DNA from: Scytonema sp. UIC 10036
GTDB taxonomy: Bacteria > Cyanobacteriota > Cyanobacteriia > Cyanobacteriales > Nostocaceae
Assembly (NCBI RefSeq): GCF_009725235.1
Contig: NZ_WJFC01000017.1
Coordinates: 44,386 to 108,385 of the forward strand
Direction: 5' to 3'
Length of the DNA: 64,000 nucleotides
The position numbers were made by a program, and so were the translations under genes. The notes beneath the pieces are model-generated. The model worked only from the letters and a program-made list of their open reading frames with translations, was not told the origin of the DNA and made no database searches. Below, piece by piece: positions 56,186 through 64,000 of this stretch; the stretch's first letter is position 1; each line of letters starts with the position of its first letter.

Positions 56186-56655
56186 AGTCTATGTAGCGAG
56201 GGTTGCCAGAAATTGTATGGGTGTAATCTATTCGGCTTTGGCATTGGCTGAGAGTTGTTGGTTAAGCTTTGTGCAAGTGTGAAAAGGAGGCAATTGTCGT
56301 GTTGTGGGTGAGTAGGGTGAGCGAATTGAGTGAGTTTTATGTATTTAGCGATTGCAGGATTTGTGTAAATGTGGTGCGTGTTATCTGACGGGGTGACAAA
56401 AAGGGTTAGGATGCAGACTGAATAAGCTTTATAGCTCTTAGACCTCGTTGATAATACTTCCACTTGTTGCGACATAATCTCATTAATTCTGAGACTAAAT
56501 CTTCACATGGTTCCATAAAATTAACCCATGTTTGACCGTATAATCCAACATAAAAACTACTGTGTCGCCTTTCTGCACGCCCATATTCTTTCACTCGACC
56601 AATATATTTTTGTACACCTTTTTGTTTAATTTGTTGTCCATGTATTGTGGCAGAT

Positions 56656-56694
56656 GTGTAGGCGTTCGCGTAGCGGCGGCTTCCGCATCGCTAT
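56656..56694. repeat. Short dispersed repeat inserted in the IS4 transposase (1)
   Basis: GTGTAGGCGTTCGCGTAGCG then GCGGCTTCCGCATCGCTATC. Related to 32481-32512 (GTAGGCGTAGC...GCATCGC). Confidence 0.65.
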
Positions 56695-56806
56695 CAATAA
56701 AATCAGAGATATTAAGCGCTTGTTTGAGACTTTAGTTCCCTCTAAATTATAACCACCGCTCTTAAAGTCACGAAACATTTCTTCAATATCAAATCTCTTT
56801 TTATAA

Positions 56807-56846
56807 GCTGCGAGCCTCCTAAAGGAGGAGCTTCGCTAACGCTAAC
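56807..56846. repeat. Short dispersed repeat inserted in the IS4 transposase (2)
   Basis: GCTGCGAGCCTCCTAAAGGA then GGAGCTTCGCTAACGCTAAC; the core CTCCT-AAA-GGAG forms a hairpin. Lies between the second Asp region and the catalytic Glu block. Confidence 0.65.
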
Positions 56847-57702
56847 TTTAGAGTTTCCAAATTTGTGATAATAAACCATCCTTCTTTTGGAGCAACTCCT
56901 AAGATTTTACGTCGCCATTTACAAGCTAAATTAAAACCCTTGAATCCTTTCTGTTTGGTTACCTTAACTCCTTGTAAAAAGAGAGCAACTCCCGGTGATA
57001 AACCTAAGCCATTTAACTCTCGCCAAACTTCCGGCTCAACTTCAACAAATTCATTCTTTTTAAGACGCAGGCAGAAAGATAGATTGTTTTCTCTGAGCCA
57101 GTTTGCTAATTTTATTGAGCAAAATTCTCTATCCCCTAATAGGCAAACTTTGTAATCTTTAAACAAGGGTAATACTTGAGATATAATCAATTTTTGTTCA
57201 TCTATATTACTGCTCCCTAATTTGGGTAAGAGTTCAAAATATACAGGAAAAGCTCTTTTATCCCAAACTACGCTAATCATAAATAAATTAATACAACCCC
57301 ATGCAGTCCGATCAATTACTACATAAATTATTTTGTCAGGGGAAAAATATGTTGATAACCATATACTGACAATCGGGAGCCAAACTCTTTCAATTGTTAG
57401 ATTTGGTAATGACAGAAATCTTTGCAATCTCTTCCTTCTGCTTTGAAATAGAACTGGAATAGGTAAAGCAGTTGCTAAAGCTTCCAAATTCACTTTTTTA
57501 ATTGACTGTAAAACGTTAATTAAAATTGTTAAAAACAAGTATTCGGCTCGACTAAAGTTCTCTTGGAGGTGTGTTTGATATAATAAAGGTATCATTGTCA
57601 ATAGATAGGTCTTGTTGACAAAAGTAGACCTATCTTTTTTTACCACAAATTGCTGCACACTTTATCTCATAAGCTTTTTAAGCTATTTTGTCGCCCCTTT
57701 AG

Positions 57703-58059
57703 TCCGGTTACTCTATCTTAGAATGTCTAAATCCAGATGAGCCGTTTTATACTGATAAAACTTATTACTTCCGCGTTAGCGTTCGCAAACGTCCGCCAGT
57801 ATGGTATCAAGAAAGATTGATATGTGCCGAAGAGCTATCGAAGGAACTGCGGGCATTATTTATAGTTCCCGGTTTACAAACAACCTTTCCCGAACCCGTC
57901 CAAATGCAACCAACGAGTCGCAATATCCGTCAAGCTACTATGTCCCTAACTCCAGAACAAGAAGGTGATTATCAACTCGTGGTACAACTGCTCGAAGGCG
58001 ACGAACTGGTGAAAACACTGCAACTGAATATGAAAGTTCGGGGGAAAGTTAATGGGTAA
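57703..58059 (+). pseudogene. C-terminal remnant of a protein cut by the IS4 element
   Basis: Open from the IS edge: YSILECLNPDEPFYTDKTYY, FRVSVRKRPPVWYQERLICA, then TMSLTPEQEGDYQLVVQLLE and a stop overlapping the next start by eight bases (ATGGGTAA). Beta-rich ending, family not recognised. Tight overlap indicates it was cotranslated with the downstream CHAT-like gene. Confidence 0.5.
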
Positions 58060-59302
58060 TTCAGCTGCTAGCACGCTTTCAGGCAAAGGCGATCGCCAAG
58101 AATCCCGCTATCACCTTCAGGTAACCGTTATGAAGGGTACCCCCACCCTGGGTGTTGGCGCTCAGCCGTTTCCCCTCACCTTTACTGAAGGAGATGCTAA
58201 AGCGTTCAATCACAAATTTATTTCTATTCTGGAAGAACTCGGATCTGATGTCATCCGTAAAGGAGTAGACCTGACGAGCTACGACCACAACTATTTAATC
58301 CGCCTGCGAAATACTGGCAAAGCCGCTTACAACACATTTTTGCACTCGTCCACCCGTCAGTACTTTCAAAAAAAGGAAGAAGCAGAACAACAGCGAGGGG
58401 GTTTAAGTTTAACCTTTCAAACACCGATAGAGTTGTCCTTTTTTTGGGAAATGTTGTACGCGGGTAAGCCTGAGATTGAACCAGAACAATTTTGGGGCTT
58501 TCGCTATCCCATCGGTCGTACTTATTGGGGGGAATTCGATTTAAGCGATCGCGTCCAACTTCAAAGTGGAATACTTTCTGCTATTCACCACAAACTTAAG
58601 TATTCTCTGCAAGAGGTGGAGCAGGTGGGAATACACTTGCAAAATGCTTGTCAACGTCTGCGTTTAAAGCTAAGCTTACAGCTGCTAGAGCAAATTATCT
58701 CAGCGGAATCGCTTTGTCAAGACAGCTTTATAGATACTTTATTAGAACTGTTCAACGATCCAGATTTCAGCTATGGCATAATTCACTTTGCCTGTCACTG
58801 CTGGCAATCTCAGAATGAACCAGGTGGTGAATCAGTCGCTACCCTATGGGTAGGCACGTCATCAGGGCTATTTCGCTACCGACCAACTGTAGGTTTGTGG
58901 GATGGTGCGTGGAATTTTGCCTCAGGCGAGTTGGAACGACTCTCGATTCAGGCATTAGCGTTAGATCCGATAACTAACCGTTTGTGGATTGGCACTTCAA
59001 TGGGACTTTTTAGCGAACATACATGGCAAAAACATCGGGAAGTTGATGTACAAGCCCTAGCCTTCGATCCAGAAGGGGCATTATGGCTTGGTACAGCAAC
59101 AGGTTTGGAACACTGGGTATCCCCAGGGGAAGGAAAATGGTTTGTGGGAGAACCAACCGAACTATTTACAACAGGTAATTCCGGACTAGCGGCGAATGTA
59201 GTGACTGCTCTATGTACCAATAAGCTTCAAGACGAGTTTTTATTATGGGTTGGTTCCAGTGCGGGGGTCAGTTGCTATCCTTACAAAGCCGAAATGTTTT
59301 GA
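58052..59302 (+). CDS. Truncated CHAT domain joined to propeller repeats
   Basis: 416 residues. Residues 1-270 look like the first part of a CHAT peptidase: RYHLQVTVMKGTPTLGVGAQ, FWGFRYPIGRTYWGEFDLSD, and YGIIHFACHCWQSQNEPGGE with the expected His. Right after this the CHAT fold stops and four reg_prop-like blades follow: ATLWVGTSSGLFRY, NRLWIGTSMGLFSE, GALWLGTATGLEHW and LLWVGSSAGVSCY. The Cys half of the peptidase is missing. Either an internal deletion fused two genes or parts, or this is a genuine ligand-sensing derivative. First intact gene after the IS; dnaK follows 53 bp on. Confidence 0.7.
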   Translation: MGNSAASTLSGKGDRQESRYHLQVTVMKGTPTLGVGAQPFPLTFTEGDAKAFNHKFISILEELGSDVIRKGVDLTSYDHNYLIRLRNTGKAAYNTFLHSSTRQYFQKKEEAEQQRGGLSLTFQTPIELSFFWEMLYAGKPEIEPEQFWGFRYPIGRTYWGEFDLSDRVQLQSGILSAIHHKLKYSLQEVEQVGIHLQNACQRLRLKLSLQLLEQIISAESLCQDSFIDTLLELFNDPDFSYGIIHFACHCWQSQNEPGGESVATLWVGTSSGLFRYRPTVGLWDGAWNFASGELERLSIQALALDPITNRLWIGTSMGLFSEHTWQKHREVDVQALAFDPEGALWLGTATGLEHWVSPGEGKWFVGEPTELFTTGNSGLAANVVTALCTNKLQDEFLLWVGSSAGVSCYPYKAEMF

Positions 59303-59355
59303 TAGCAGACTGAATTTAAAATAAACACAAAAATCATTTATTATTAATTGCGAAT

Positions 59356-61161
59356 ATGTCAGAAATTATAGGTATCGATCTAGGCACAACGAATTCAGCA
59401 GTCGCTATTTGGCGTGAGGGAGAGCCACAGATTATTCGTGATGCTGATGGTCATACTTTGATGCCATCAGTAGTAGCAATCGATCCAGCTAACGGGCAGT
59501 TAGTTGTGGGTCGTCGTGCTTATGCGATCGCTTCTTTGAATCCTCATTCCACTATTTATTCCATCAAGCGCTTCATGGGTCGTCGCTTTCAGGAAGACCA
59601 AGTACAGGAAGATTTGCAAAAACTTCGCGTACTTTATGAACTAGAAGAGTCAAATCAGCGTCAAGGTGGAATTGAGGTAGCAGTAGGAAACAAACGCCTG
59701 ACACCGCAAGAAGTGTCAGCCAAAATTCTGCAAAAACTCAAAGCGGATGCTGAAGCTTTCTTAGGTCATAGGGTAGACCAAGCAGTTATCACCGTACCCG
59801 CTTACTTTCACGATTCCCAACGTCAAGCGACCCGTGATGCTGGTCGTCTTGCTGGTTTAGAAGTCAAGCGGGTTTTGAATGAACCAACAGCAGCCTGTCT
59901 GGCATTTGGATACAAAAAACTGACAGAAACCCGTCAAAAAATTGCAGTTTACGACTTAGGCGGTGGCACATTTGATATTTCAATTTTAGAAGTTGGTCGG
60001 GGACCGTTTCGAGTACGAGCTACTAATGGCAATACCCATTTAGGCGGTGATGATATAGACCAACGGATTGTGGAATGGATTTTAAATGAAATTGGCGGAG
60101 ACGAGAAAAGGAGATTGCAAGAAGATTTACTGGCTCTTGCTCGTTTGCGAGTTGCTGCTGAGCAAGCAAAGATAGATTTATCATCTGTGGATGTGGTGCA
60201 GGTGCAAATACCCGGACAGCTTAGCCCTATTTCTAATGTCCGTGACTTAAACTTAATGCTGAGTCGCGCTCAACTCGAATCAATGGCTGAAGCTTTGATT
60301 TCTCAAACATTAATACCTTGTCGCCAAGCGCTTCAAGATGCAAGACTCCTGGTTGACGATCTTCAAGAAGTGTTGCTGGTAGGCGGACAAACGAAAATGC
60401 CAGCAATTAGAAAGGCGGTACAAGATTTTTTTGGCAAAAAACTTAATGTTTCCCTCAATCCTGAAGAAGTTGTAGCTGAGGGAGCCGCTGTACAAGCCGC
60501 AATGATAGCAGGTGTGACCACTGGACTGAAGCTAGCTGACGTAGTACCCCTAACACTGGGCGTCAACAGTAAAGGGCGAATGGATATTATCATACCGCGC
60601 AATACTCCAGTACCATTTGTGAAAACTAAAGTCTATTCCACAGCTTATGACAATCAGGAAAGTGTTGAGGTGCAAATTTATCAAGGTGAACGTCCGTTAG
60701 TAACCGATAATATCAAGTTGGGAGGATTTATTTTGAATGGTGTTGAGCCTGCTTTAGCTGGTTTACCAGAAATTGAAGTCACCTTCCGGGTAGACCAAGA
60801 CGGCATTTTGCACGTATCAGGTAAAGATTTACACACTGGTAATTTTAAAGAAGTAACTATTACTGATTCCGTGCGGCTCAGCGAAGAAGACATCGAAGCT
60901 ACGATCCAAGAAGCTGAAAACCATGCTGCTGAAGATGCTGCTCAACGCCAGCAAGGAGAAATGGAAGAGCAAGCCGAGCAATTAGTCAAACGACTCAAGG
61001 AGTTGCTGACAGAAAAGAGGAAAATTTTATCTGTTGAATTAGCAATTGCTATCTCTGAAGTACTAAAGGTAAGCTCACCCAATGATTGGACAGAATATGT
61101 GACAAAGTTAAAAAATTTATGGCAGCAAGCTATTGAGATTTTATCTGGTGAAAAAAAGTAA
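59356..61161 (+). CDS. dnaK: Hsp70 family chaperone (DnaK-like)
   Basis: 601 residues. Nucleotide-binding domain: IIGIDLGTTNSAVAIW, AVITVPAYFHDSQRQATRDA, VYDLGGGTFDISILEVG, VLLVGGQTKMPAIRKAV; linker and substrate domain VVPLTLGVNSKGRMDIIIPR and QVYQGER-type strand (VQIYQGERPLVTDN); a helical lid without the EEVD-like tail. Shorter than housekeeping DnaK (about 635). Start ATG 59356. The position beside a CHAT-like gene and an AAA gene suggests a dedicated role in this cluster rather than general folding. Confidence 0.93.
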   Translation: MSEIIGIDLGTTNSAVAIWREGEPQIIRDADGHTLMPSVVAIDPANGQLVVGRRAYAIASLNPHSTIYSIKRFMGRRFQEDQVQEDLQKLRVLYELEESNQRQGGIEVAVGNKRLTPQEVSAKILQKLKADAEAFLGHRVDQAVITVPAYFHDSQRQATRDAGRLAGLEVKRVLNEPTAACLAFGYKKLTETRQKIAVYDLGGGTFDISILEVGRGPFRVRATNGNTHLGGDDIDQRIVEWILNEIGGDEKRRLQEDLLALARLRVAAEQAKIDLSSVDVVQVQIPGQLSPISNVRDLNLMLSRAQLESMAEALISQTLIPCRQALQDARLLVDDLQEVLLVGGQTKMPAIRKAVQDFFGKKLNVSLNPEEVVAEGAAVQAAMIAGVTTGLKLADVVPLTLGVNSKGRMDIIIPRNTPVPFVKTKVYSTAYDNQESVEVQIYQGERPLVTDNIKLGGFILNGVEPALAGLPEIEVTFRVDQDGILHVSGKDLHTGNFKEVTITDSVRLSEEDIEATIQEAENHAAEDAAQRQQGEMEEQAEQLVKRLKELLTEKRKILSVELAIAISEVLKVSSPNDWTEYVTKLKNLWQQAIEILSGEKK

Positions 61162-61293
61162 GATTGAAGAAAGCAGTGGAGTTGTGCGATCGCGTAACAC
61201 CATCAGCCATTCTTACTTTTTTGGAACCATTTCACTTTCAAGAAGGTGTCCTTAAGCTACACTGAGGGCATCCGCCTTTATGTCAAAAATTAC

Positions 61294-62847
61294 ATGTCTC
61301 GTTGGTTCAACACTGCAGGTCCTTGTAAAGCCCAAAAACATTATATGCTGGCACCAACTGCTAGGTTGCCCGACTTAGAAAGTTTAATTGCCCAAGAAAG
61401 TTATTTTGTCATTCATGCACCTCGTCAAACAGGTAAAACGACTGCAATGCTAGCGCTAGCAAAACAATTGACTGAAAGTGGGCGCTATGCGGCAGTTATG
61501 GTATCGGCAGAAGTGGGGGCACCTTATCGTCATGACCCAGGCATCGCCGAACTACCTATTTTGGATGCTTGGCAAGCACGTGCTCGATTGCATTTACCTT
61601 CTAATTTGCACCCCCCTGCGGGTTGGGATGAGGCGCAGCCCGGACGAAGAATTCAAGCGGCTTTACAAGCTTGGGCACAAGCTTGTCCAAAACCTGTGGT
61701 ATTATTTATAGATGAAGTAGACTCATTGCAAGATGAAACGCTGATTTCATTTCTACGACAGTTACGTGATGGCTATCCCGAACGTCCAGAAAACTTTCCG
61801 TTGTCCATAGGGTTAATTGGAGTACGGGATGTGCGTGATTATAAAGTCGCATCCGGTGGAAGCAATCGATTAAATACGTCGAGTCCTTTTAACATTAAGG
61901 TAAGTTCAATAACATTAAGAGATTTCAACGCCTCTGAGGTACAAGAACTATATCAGCAACATACCTCGGATACAGGACAAGTTTTTACTAATTCAGCAAC
62001 AACAACGGCGTTTTATTTAACTCAAGGACAACCTTGGTTAGTCAATGCGCTTGCTAAAGAAGTTGTAGAAAAGATAGTGAAAGATAGAAATGTCGAGATT
62101 GCACAAGAGCATATTTTAAAAGCAAAGGAAATACTCATTGCACGTCAAGATACTCACCTAGATTCGCTGGCTGAAAGACTTCGAGAACCAAGGGTACAAG
62201 CAATTATTGAACCAATGCTAGCAGGGTTGGAATTAGGGAATGTACCTAATGATGACATCCAGTTTGTTATCGATTTGGGTTTATGTAAAATGGACCCGCA
62301 AGGTGGGTTAACAATTGCAAATCCCATTTACCGCGAGGTTTTACCTAGAGTATTAACTGTTACACCAATGGCTTCGTTGCCTAAAATTGCACCGACTTGG
62401 TTAACTGAAAAAGGCGAGTTAAATACTGACGCTTTACTCCAAGCATTCTTAGTATTCTGGCGTCAGCATGGTGAACCATTATTAGGTAGTACTGTGTACC
62501 ACGAAATTGCACCCCATTTGGTACTCATGGCATTCTTACATCGTGTCGTTAATGGTGGTGGAACCTTAGAACGTGAATATGCCATTGGAAGCGATCGCAT
62601 GGATTTGTGTTTAAGATATGGCAATGTTACATTAGGAATCGAATTAAAAGTTTGGCGCAATAAAAAGGGCGACCCACAATCTGATGGTCTTGAACAACTA
62701 GACTCTTACTTAGCACGCATAGGTGTAAATTATGGTTGGTTATTTATTTTTGACCGACGTTCCAATGCACCAGCTATTGAAGAACGCCTATCAACACAAA
62801 TCACAACTACAAAAAATGGACGTTCTGTCACAGTTGTGCGTGCATAG
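61294..62847 (+). CDS. AAA ATPase with C-terminal PD-(D/E)XK nuclease-like domain
   Basis: 517 residues from ATG 61294 (a GTG at 61246 is in frame but less likely, since the usual N-terminus reads RWFNTAGPC...HYMLAPTARL). Walker A HAPRQTGKTTAML, Walker B VVLFIDEVDSLQDE, sensor LIGVRDVRDY. From about residue 440: GSDRMDLCLRYGNVTLGIEL then KVW, the D...ExK pattern of a restriction-like nuclease, and DQxx-type GWLFIFDRR. Related proteins are common orphan AAA-like NTPases in cyanobacteria, proposed in defence or signalling. Confidence 0.85.
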   Translation: MSRWFNTAGPCKAQKHYMLAPTARLPDLESLIAQESYFVIHAPRQTGKTTAMLALAKQLTESGRYAAVMVSAEVGAPYRHDPGIAELPILDAWQARARLHLPSNLHPPAGWDEAQPGRRIQAALQAWAQACPKPVVLFIDEVDSLQDETLISFLRQLRDGYPERPENFPLSIGLIGVRDVRDYKVASGGSNRLNTSSPFNIKVSSITLRDFNASEVQELYQQHTSDTGQVFTNSATTTAFYLTQGQPWLVNALAKEVVEKIVKDRNVEIAQEHILKAKEILIARQDTHLDSLAERLREPRVQAIIEPMLAGLELGNVPNDDIQFVIDLGLCKMDPQGGLTIANPIYREVLPRVLTVTPMASLPKIAPTWLTEKGELNTDALLQAFLVFWRQHGEPLLGSTVYHEIAPHLVLMAFLHRVVNGGGTLEREYAIGSDRMDLCLRYGNVTLGIELKVWRNKKGDPQSDGLEQLDSYLARIGVNYGWLFIFDRRSNAPAIEERLSTQITTTKNGRSVTVVRA

Positions 62848-62878
62848 CTAGCTATTCCTAAAAATAGGTTGTATCATC

Positions 62879-63750
62879 CTAAGCTGATAATTTGTTTTTC
62901 ATCTCAGCAAGTAATTTCTCTGCTTGGGTCACATCGCGTCTATTAATTGCAAATTGCAACTCTTCCAGGGTTTCTAACAGCAGATTGTTAGTTTCTTGAT
63001 TGATAATACACCGCATTCGGTTTAGCTCCTCCTCTAACTGGAAAAGACGACTGGTTATGGTATCTTCGTCTCGGTAAACTTCAGCTTCTTTAAGCTTTTC
63101 TTCCACCTCTTGCTGTGTTAGGCGGTAAAAGCGGTCAAAAGTCTTTTCCACAGGTTGTCCGTCCGTACTGGTATCTTGCGCCAACACGTGGAGAATTCCA
63201 TCGTGGTCAACTTTAAACATACAGTTTACCCGAACTTCAAGAGCCGGACGGGCTGTTGCTAAGTTGAGAACAACTTCGCCAACAAATTCATTATCTACTG
63301 CAATAGGTCGCTCTCCTTGATAAATGCGGAAGCGGATGCTTTCTTGACCATCGCGCTGGGTGGTAAAAGCTTGAGAACCCTTGCGCCACTTGGTAATTGG
63401 TATCTGTTCGTTAGCGCGAATGATAACATCCATTTTGCCACTGGCTAACTCAATTCCCAGTGATAAAGGAGTGACATCCCATAGTTTCACCTCGTCTTTA
63501 AGATAGCCACAAAGCCGTGCGCCTAGGACTGCTGCACCTCTTGCAACTGCTTCATCTGGGTTAACAGAGTCGTTAATTTTCCAGCCGTAGCGATGCAAGA
63601 GTGCTTCTTTGATAGCAGGTAATCGGGTTTGTCCGCCAACTAGCAATACTTGATCGATGTCAGTTGGTTGTAAATTAGCTTCTTTTAAAGTGGCGTCGCA
63701 AACATCTAAAGTGCGTTTAATAAAAGGTTGCACGAGTTGGCACGCGAGTA
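62879..63750 (-). pseudogene. Hsp70 family protein, C-terminal half (cut near 63750)
   Basis: VQPFIKRTLDVCDATLKEAN, IDQVLLVGGQTRLPAIKEAL, VTPLSLGIELASGKMDVIIR and SIRFRIYQGERPIAVDNEFV, then a helical lid. Only about 35 percent identical by eye to the dnaK above, so an old paralogue. Upstream of about 63750 the frame enters low-complexity DNA (MYIHGK..., MYIHGRS...) and an IS1-like end, so the ATPase N-terminal half has been separated or lost. Convergent with the AAA gene, 31-bp gap. Confidence 0.85.
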
Positions 63751-63811
63751 GCAACGGAACAAAAAACCGGGATAAGAAAATAAACTCAAAAATCTCGGCA
63801 AAACTTCTGCC

Positions 63812-63874
63812 ATGTATATACATAGAGAAAAGCGCATAATTACGTGGTTTATGGCTTTTCCCATGTATATACAT
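63812..63874. repeat. Two copies of the palindrome ATGTATATACAT
   Basis: At 63812-63823 and 63863-63874, 51 bp apart, in the junction between the Hsp70 fragment and the IS1-like end. A further pair AAACCGGGATAAG lies at about 63766-63778 and 63906-63918. Possibly footprints of successive insertions. Confidence 0.6.
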
Positions 63875-63923
63875 GATAAAAATTGTTACATTACTTAAGA
63901 ACAGAAAACCGGGATAAGCTTTT

Positions 63924-64000
63924 GGCGTTGCATAATAGAGGGAGGATTTGAGGTGTTCTACTATGCAATGTCCATACTGCGAGTCTACGGAGATTCTGAA
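63924..64000 (+). mobile_element. IS1-like element, left end and start of insA (partial)
   Basis: Begins near GGCGTTGCATAATAG; ATG 63963 opens MQCPYCESTEIL at the window edge, the zinc-finger start of IS1-type InsA proteins. The element continues beyond the window. Confidence 0.65.

Larger units (their letters stand above)
56406..57658 (-). pseudogene. IS4-family transposase broken by two short repeats
   Basis: First 279 residues intact: Asp in IIYVVIDRTAWGCINLF and Asp in KVCLLGDREFCSIKLANWL. After NLETLKLAL a GC-rich repeat (56807-56846) breaks the frame; beyond it YKKRFDIEEMFRDFKSGGYN follows, the Y-(2)-R-(3)-E-(6)-K IS4 signature. A second repeat (56656-56694) breaks the helical C-terminus after LISLILLIA. 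The tail continues to 56406. Inactive. Confidence 0.85.
56390..57697 (-). mobile_element. IS4-family insertion sequence (decayed), about 1.3 kb
   Basis: Ends GGGGTGACAAAA (56390-56401) and, inverted, TTTTGTCGCCCC (57686-57697), 11 of 12 matching. It encloses one transposase gene on the minus strand. No clear target duplication. Insertion truncated the gene now starting at 57703. Confidence 0.7.

Overview
The window looks like a chromosomal segment of a large-genome, probably filamentous, cyanobacterium. The octamer GCGATCGC (HIP1) recurs throughout, and the gene families are those common in Nostocales-type genomes: multi-sensor kinases with AAA modules, TPR-CHAT proteins, 14-blade WD40 NTPases, DUF1822, many IS remnants and short palindromic dispersed repeats. 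No tRNA, rRNA or CRISPR array was seen.

Layout. 1-7.2 kb: a giant Ser/Thr-kinase/AAA/GAF/PAS/histidine-kinase hybrid (5' end outside the window) with its NarL-type response regulator. 7.2-25.2 kb: an accessory zone of small oxidative or hydrolytic enzymes (isochorismatase-like, DsbA-like, SnoaL-like, cupin, alpha/beta hydrolases, GMC oxidoreductase, DUF5996) mixed with broken duplicates and transposon debris (TniQ, integrase, IS982, ISAs1). In its middle is a self-contained TnpB-like unit with a divergent ribbon-helix-helix gene, a structured 3' RNA and inverted end repeats. 25.2-31.3 kb: an Lrp regulator, a tnsA-tnsB pair with no tnsC, and rarA. 31.7-63.9 kb: an island of conflict/signalling-type proteins: three CHAT-TPR genes (one truncated, one with an altered catalytic site), a CHAT remnant joined to a propeller, an NB-ARC/WD40 protein, a sigma factor-DUF1822-CHAT/NACHT/WD40 operon, two Hsp70 genes and an AAA/PD-(D/E)XK protein. 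Embedded at 40.8-43.2 kb is a separate small cluster: an AraC-type regulator, a heme-oxygenase-like (HDO) enzyme and two nearly identical 58-residue peptides.

How it may work together. The NB-ARC/WD40 gene and the sigma operon, 16 kb apart and on opposite strands, are each preceded by an almost identical element of about 78 bp carrying iterated AGTTCGTA motifs, so they are probably one regulon; the sigma factor is the obvious candidate regulator (inference). The peptide/HDO/AraC cluster has the layout of a peptide-modification (RiPP-like) locus with its own regulator and 21-bp direct repeats in the promoter interval. The TnpB-like protein lacks the third RuvC aspartate and the zinc-finger cysteines yet keeps a well-folded 3' RNA, suggesting RNA-guided binding rather than cutting. 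The least described systems here are therefore the peptide cluster, the TnpB-like unit and the co-regulated STAND/CHAT island. All functional statements are read from sequence only; no database search was run.
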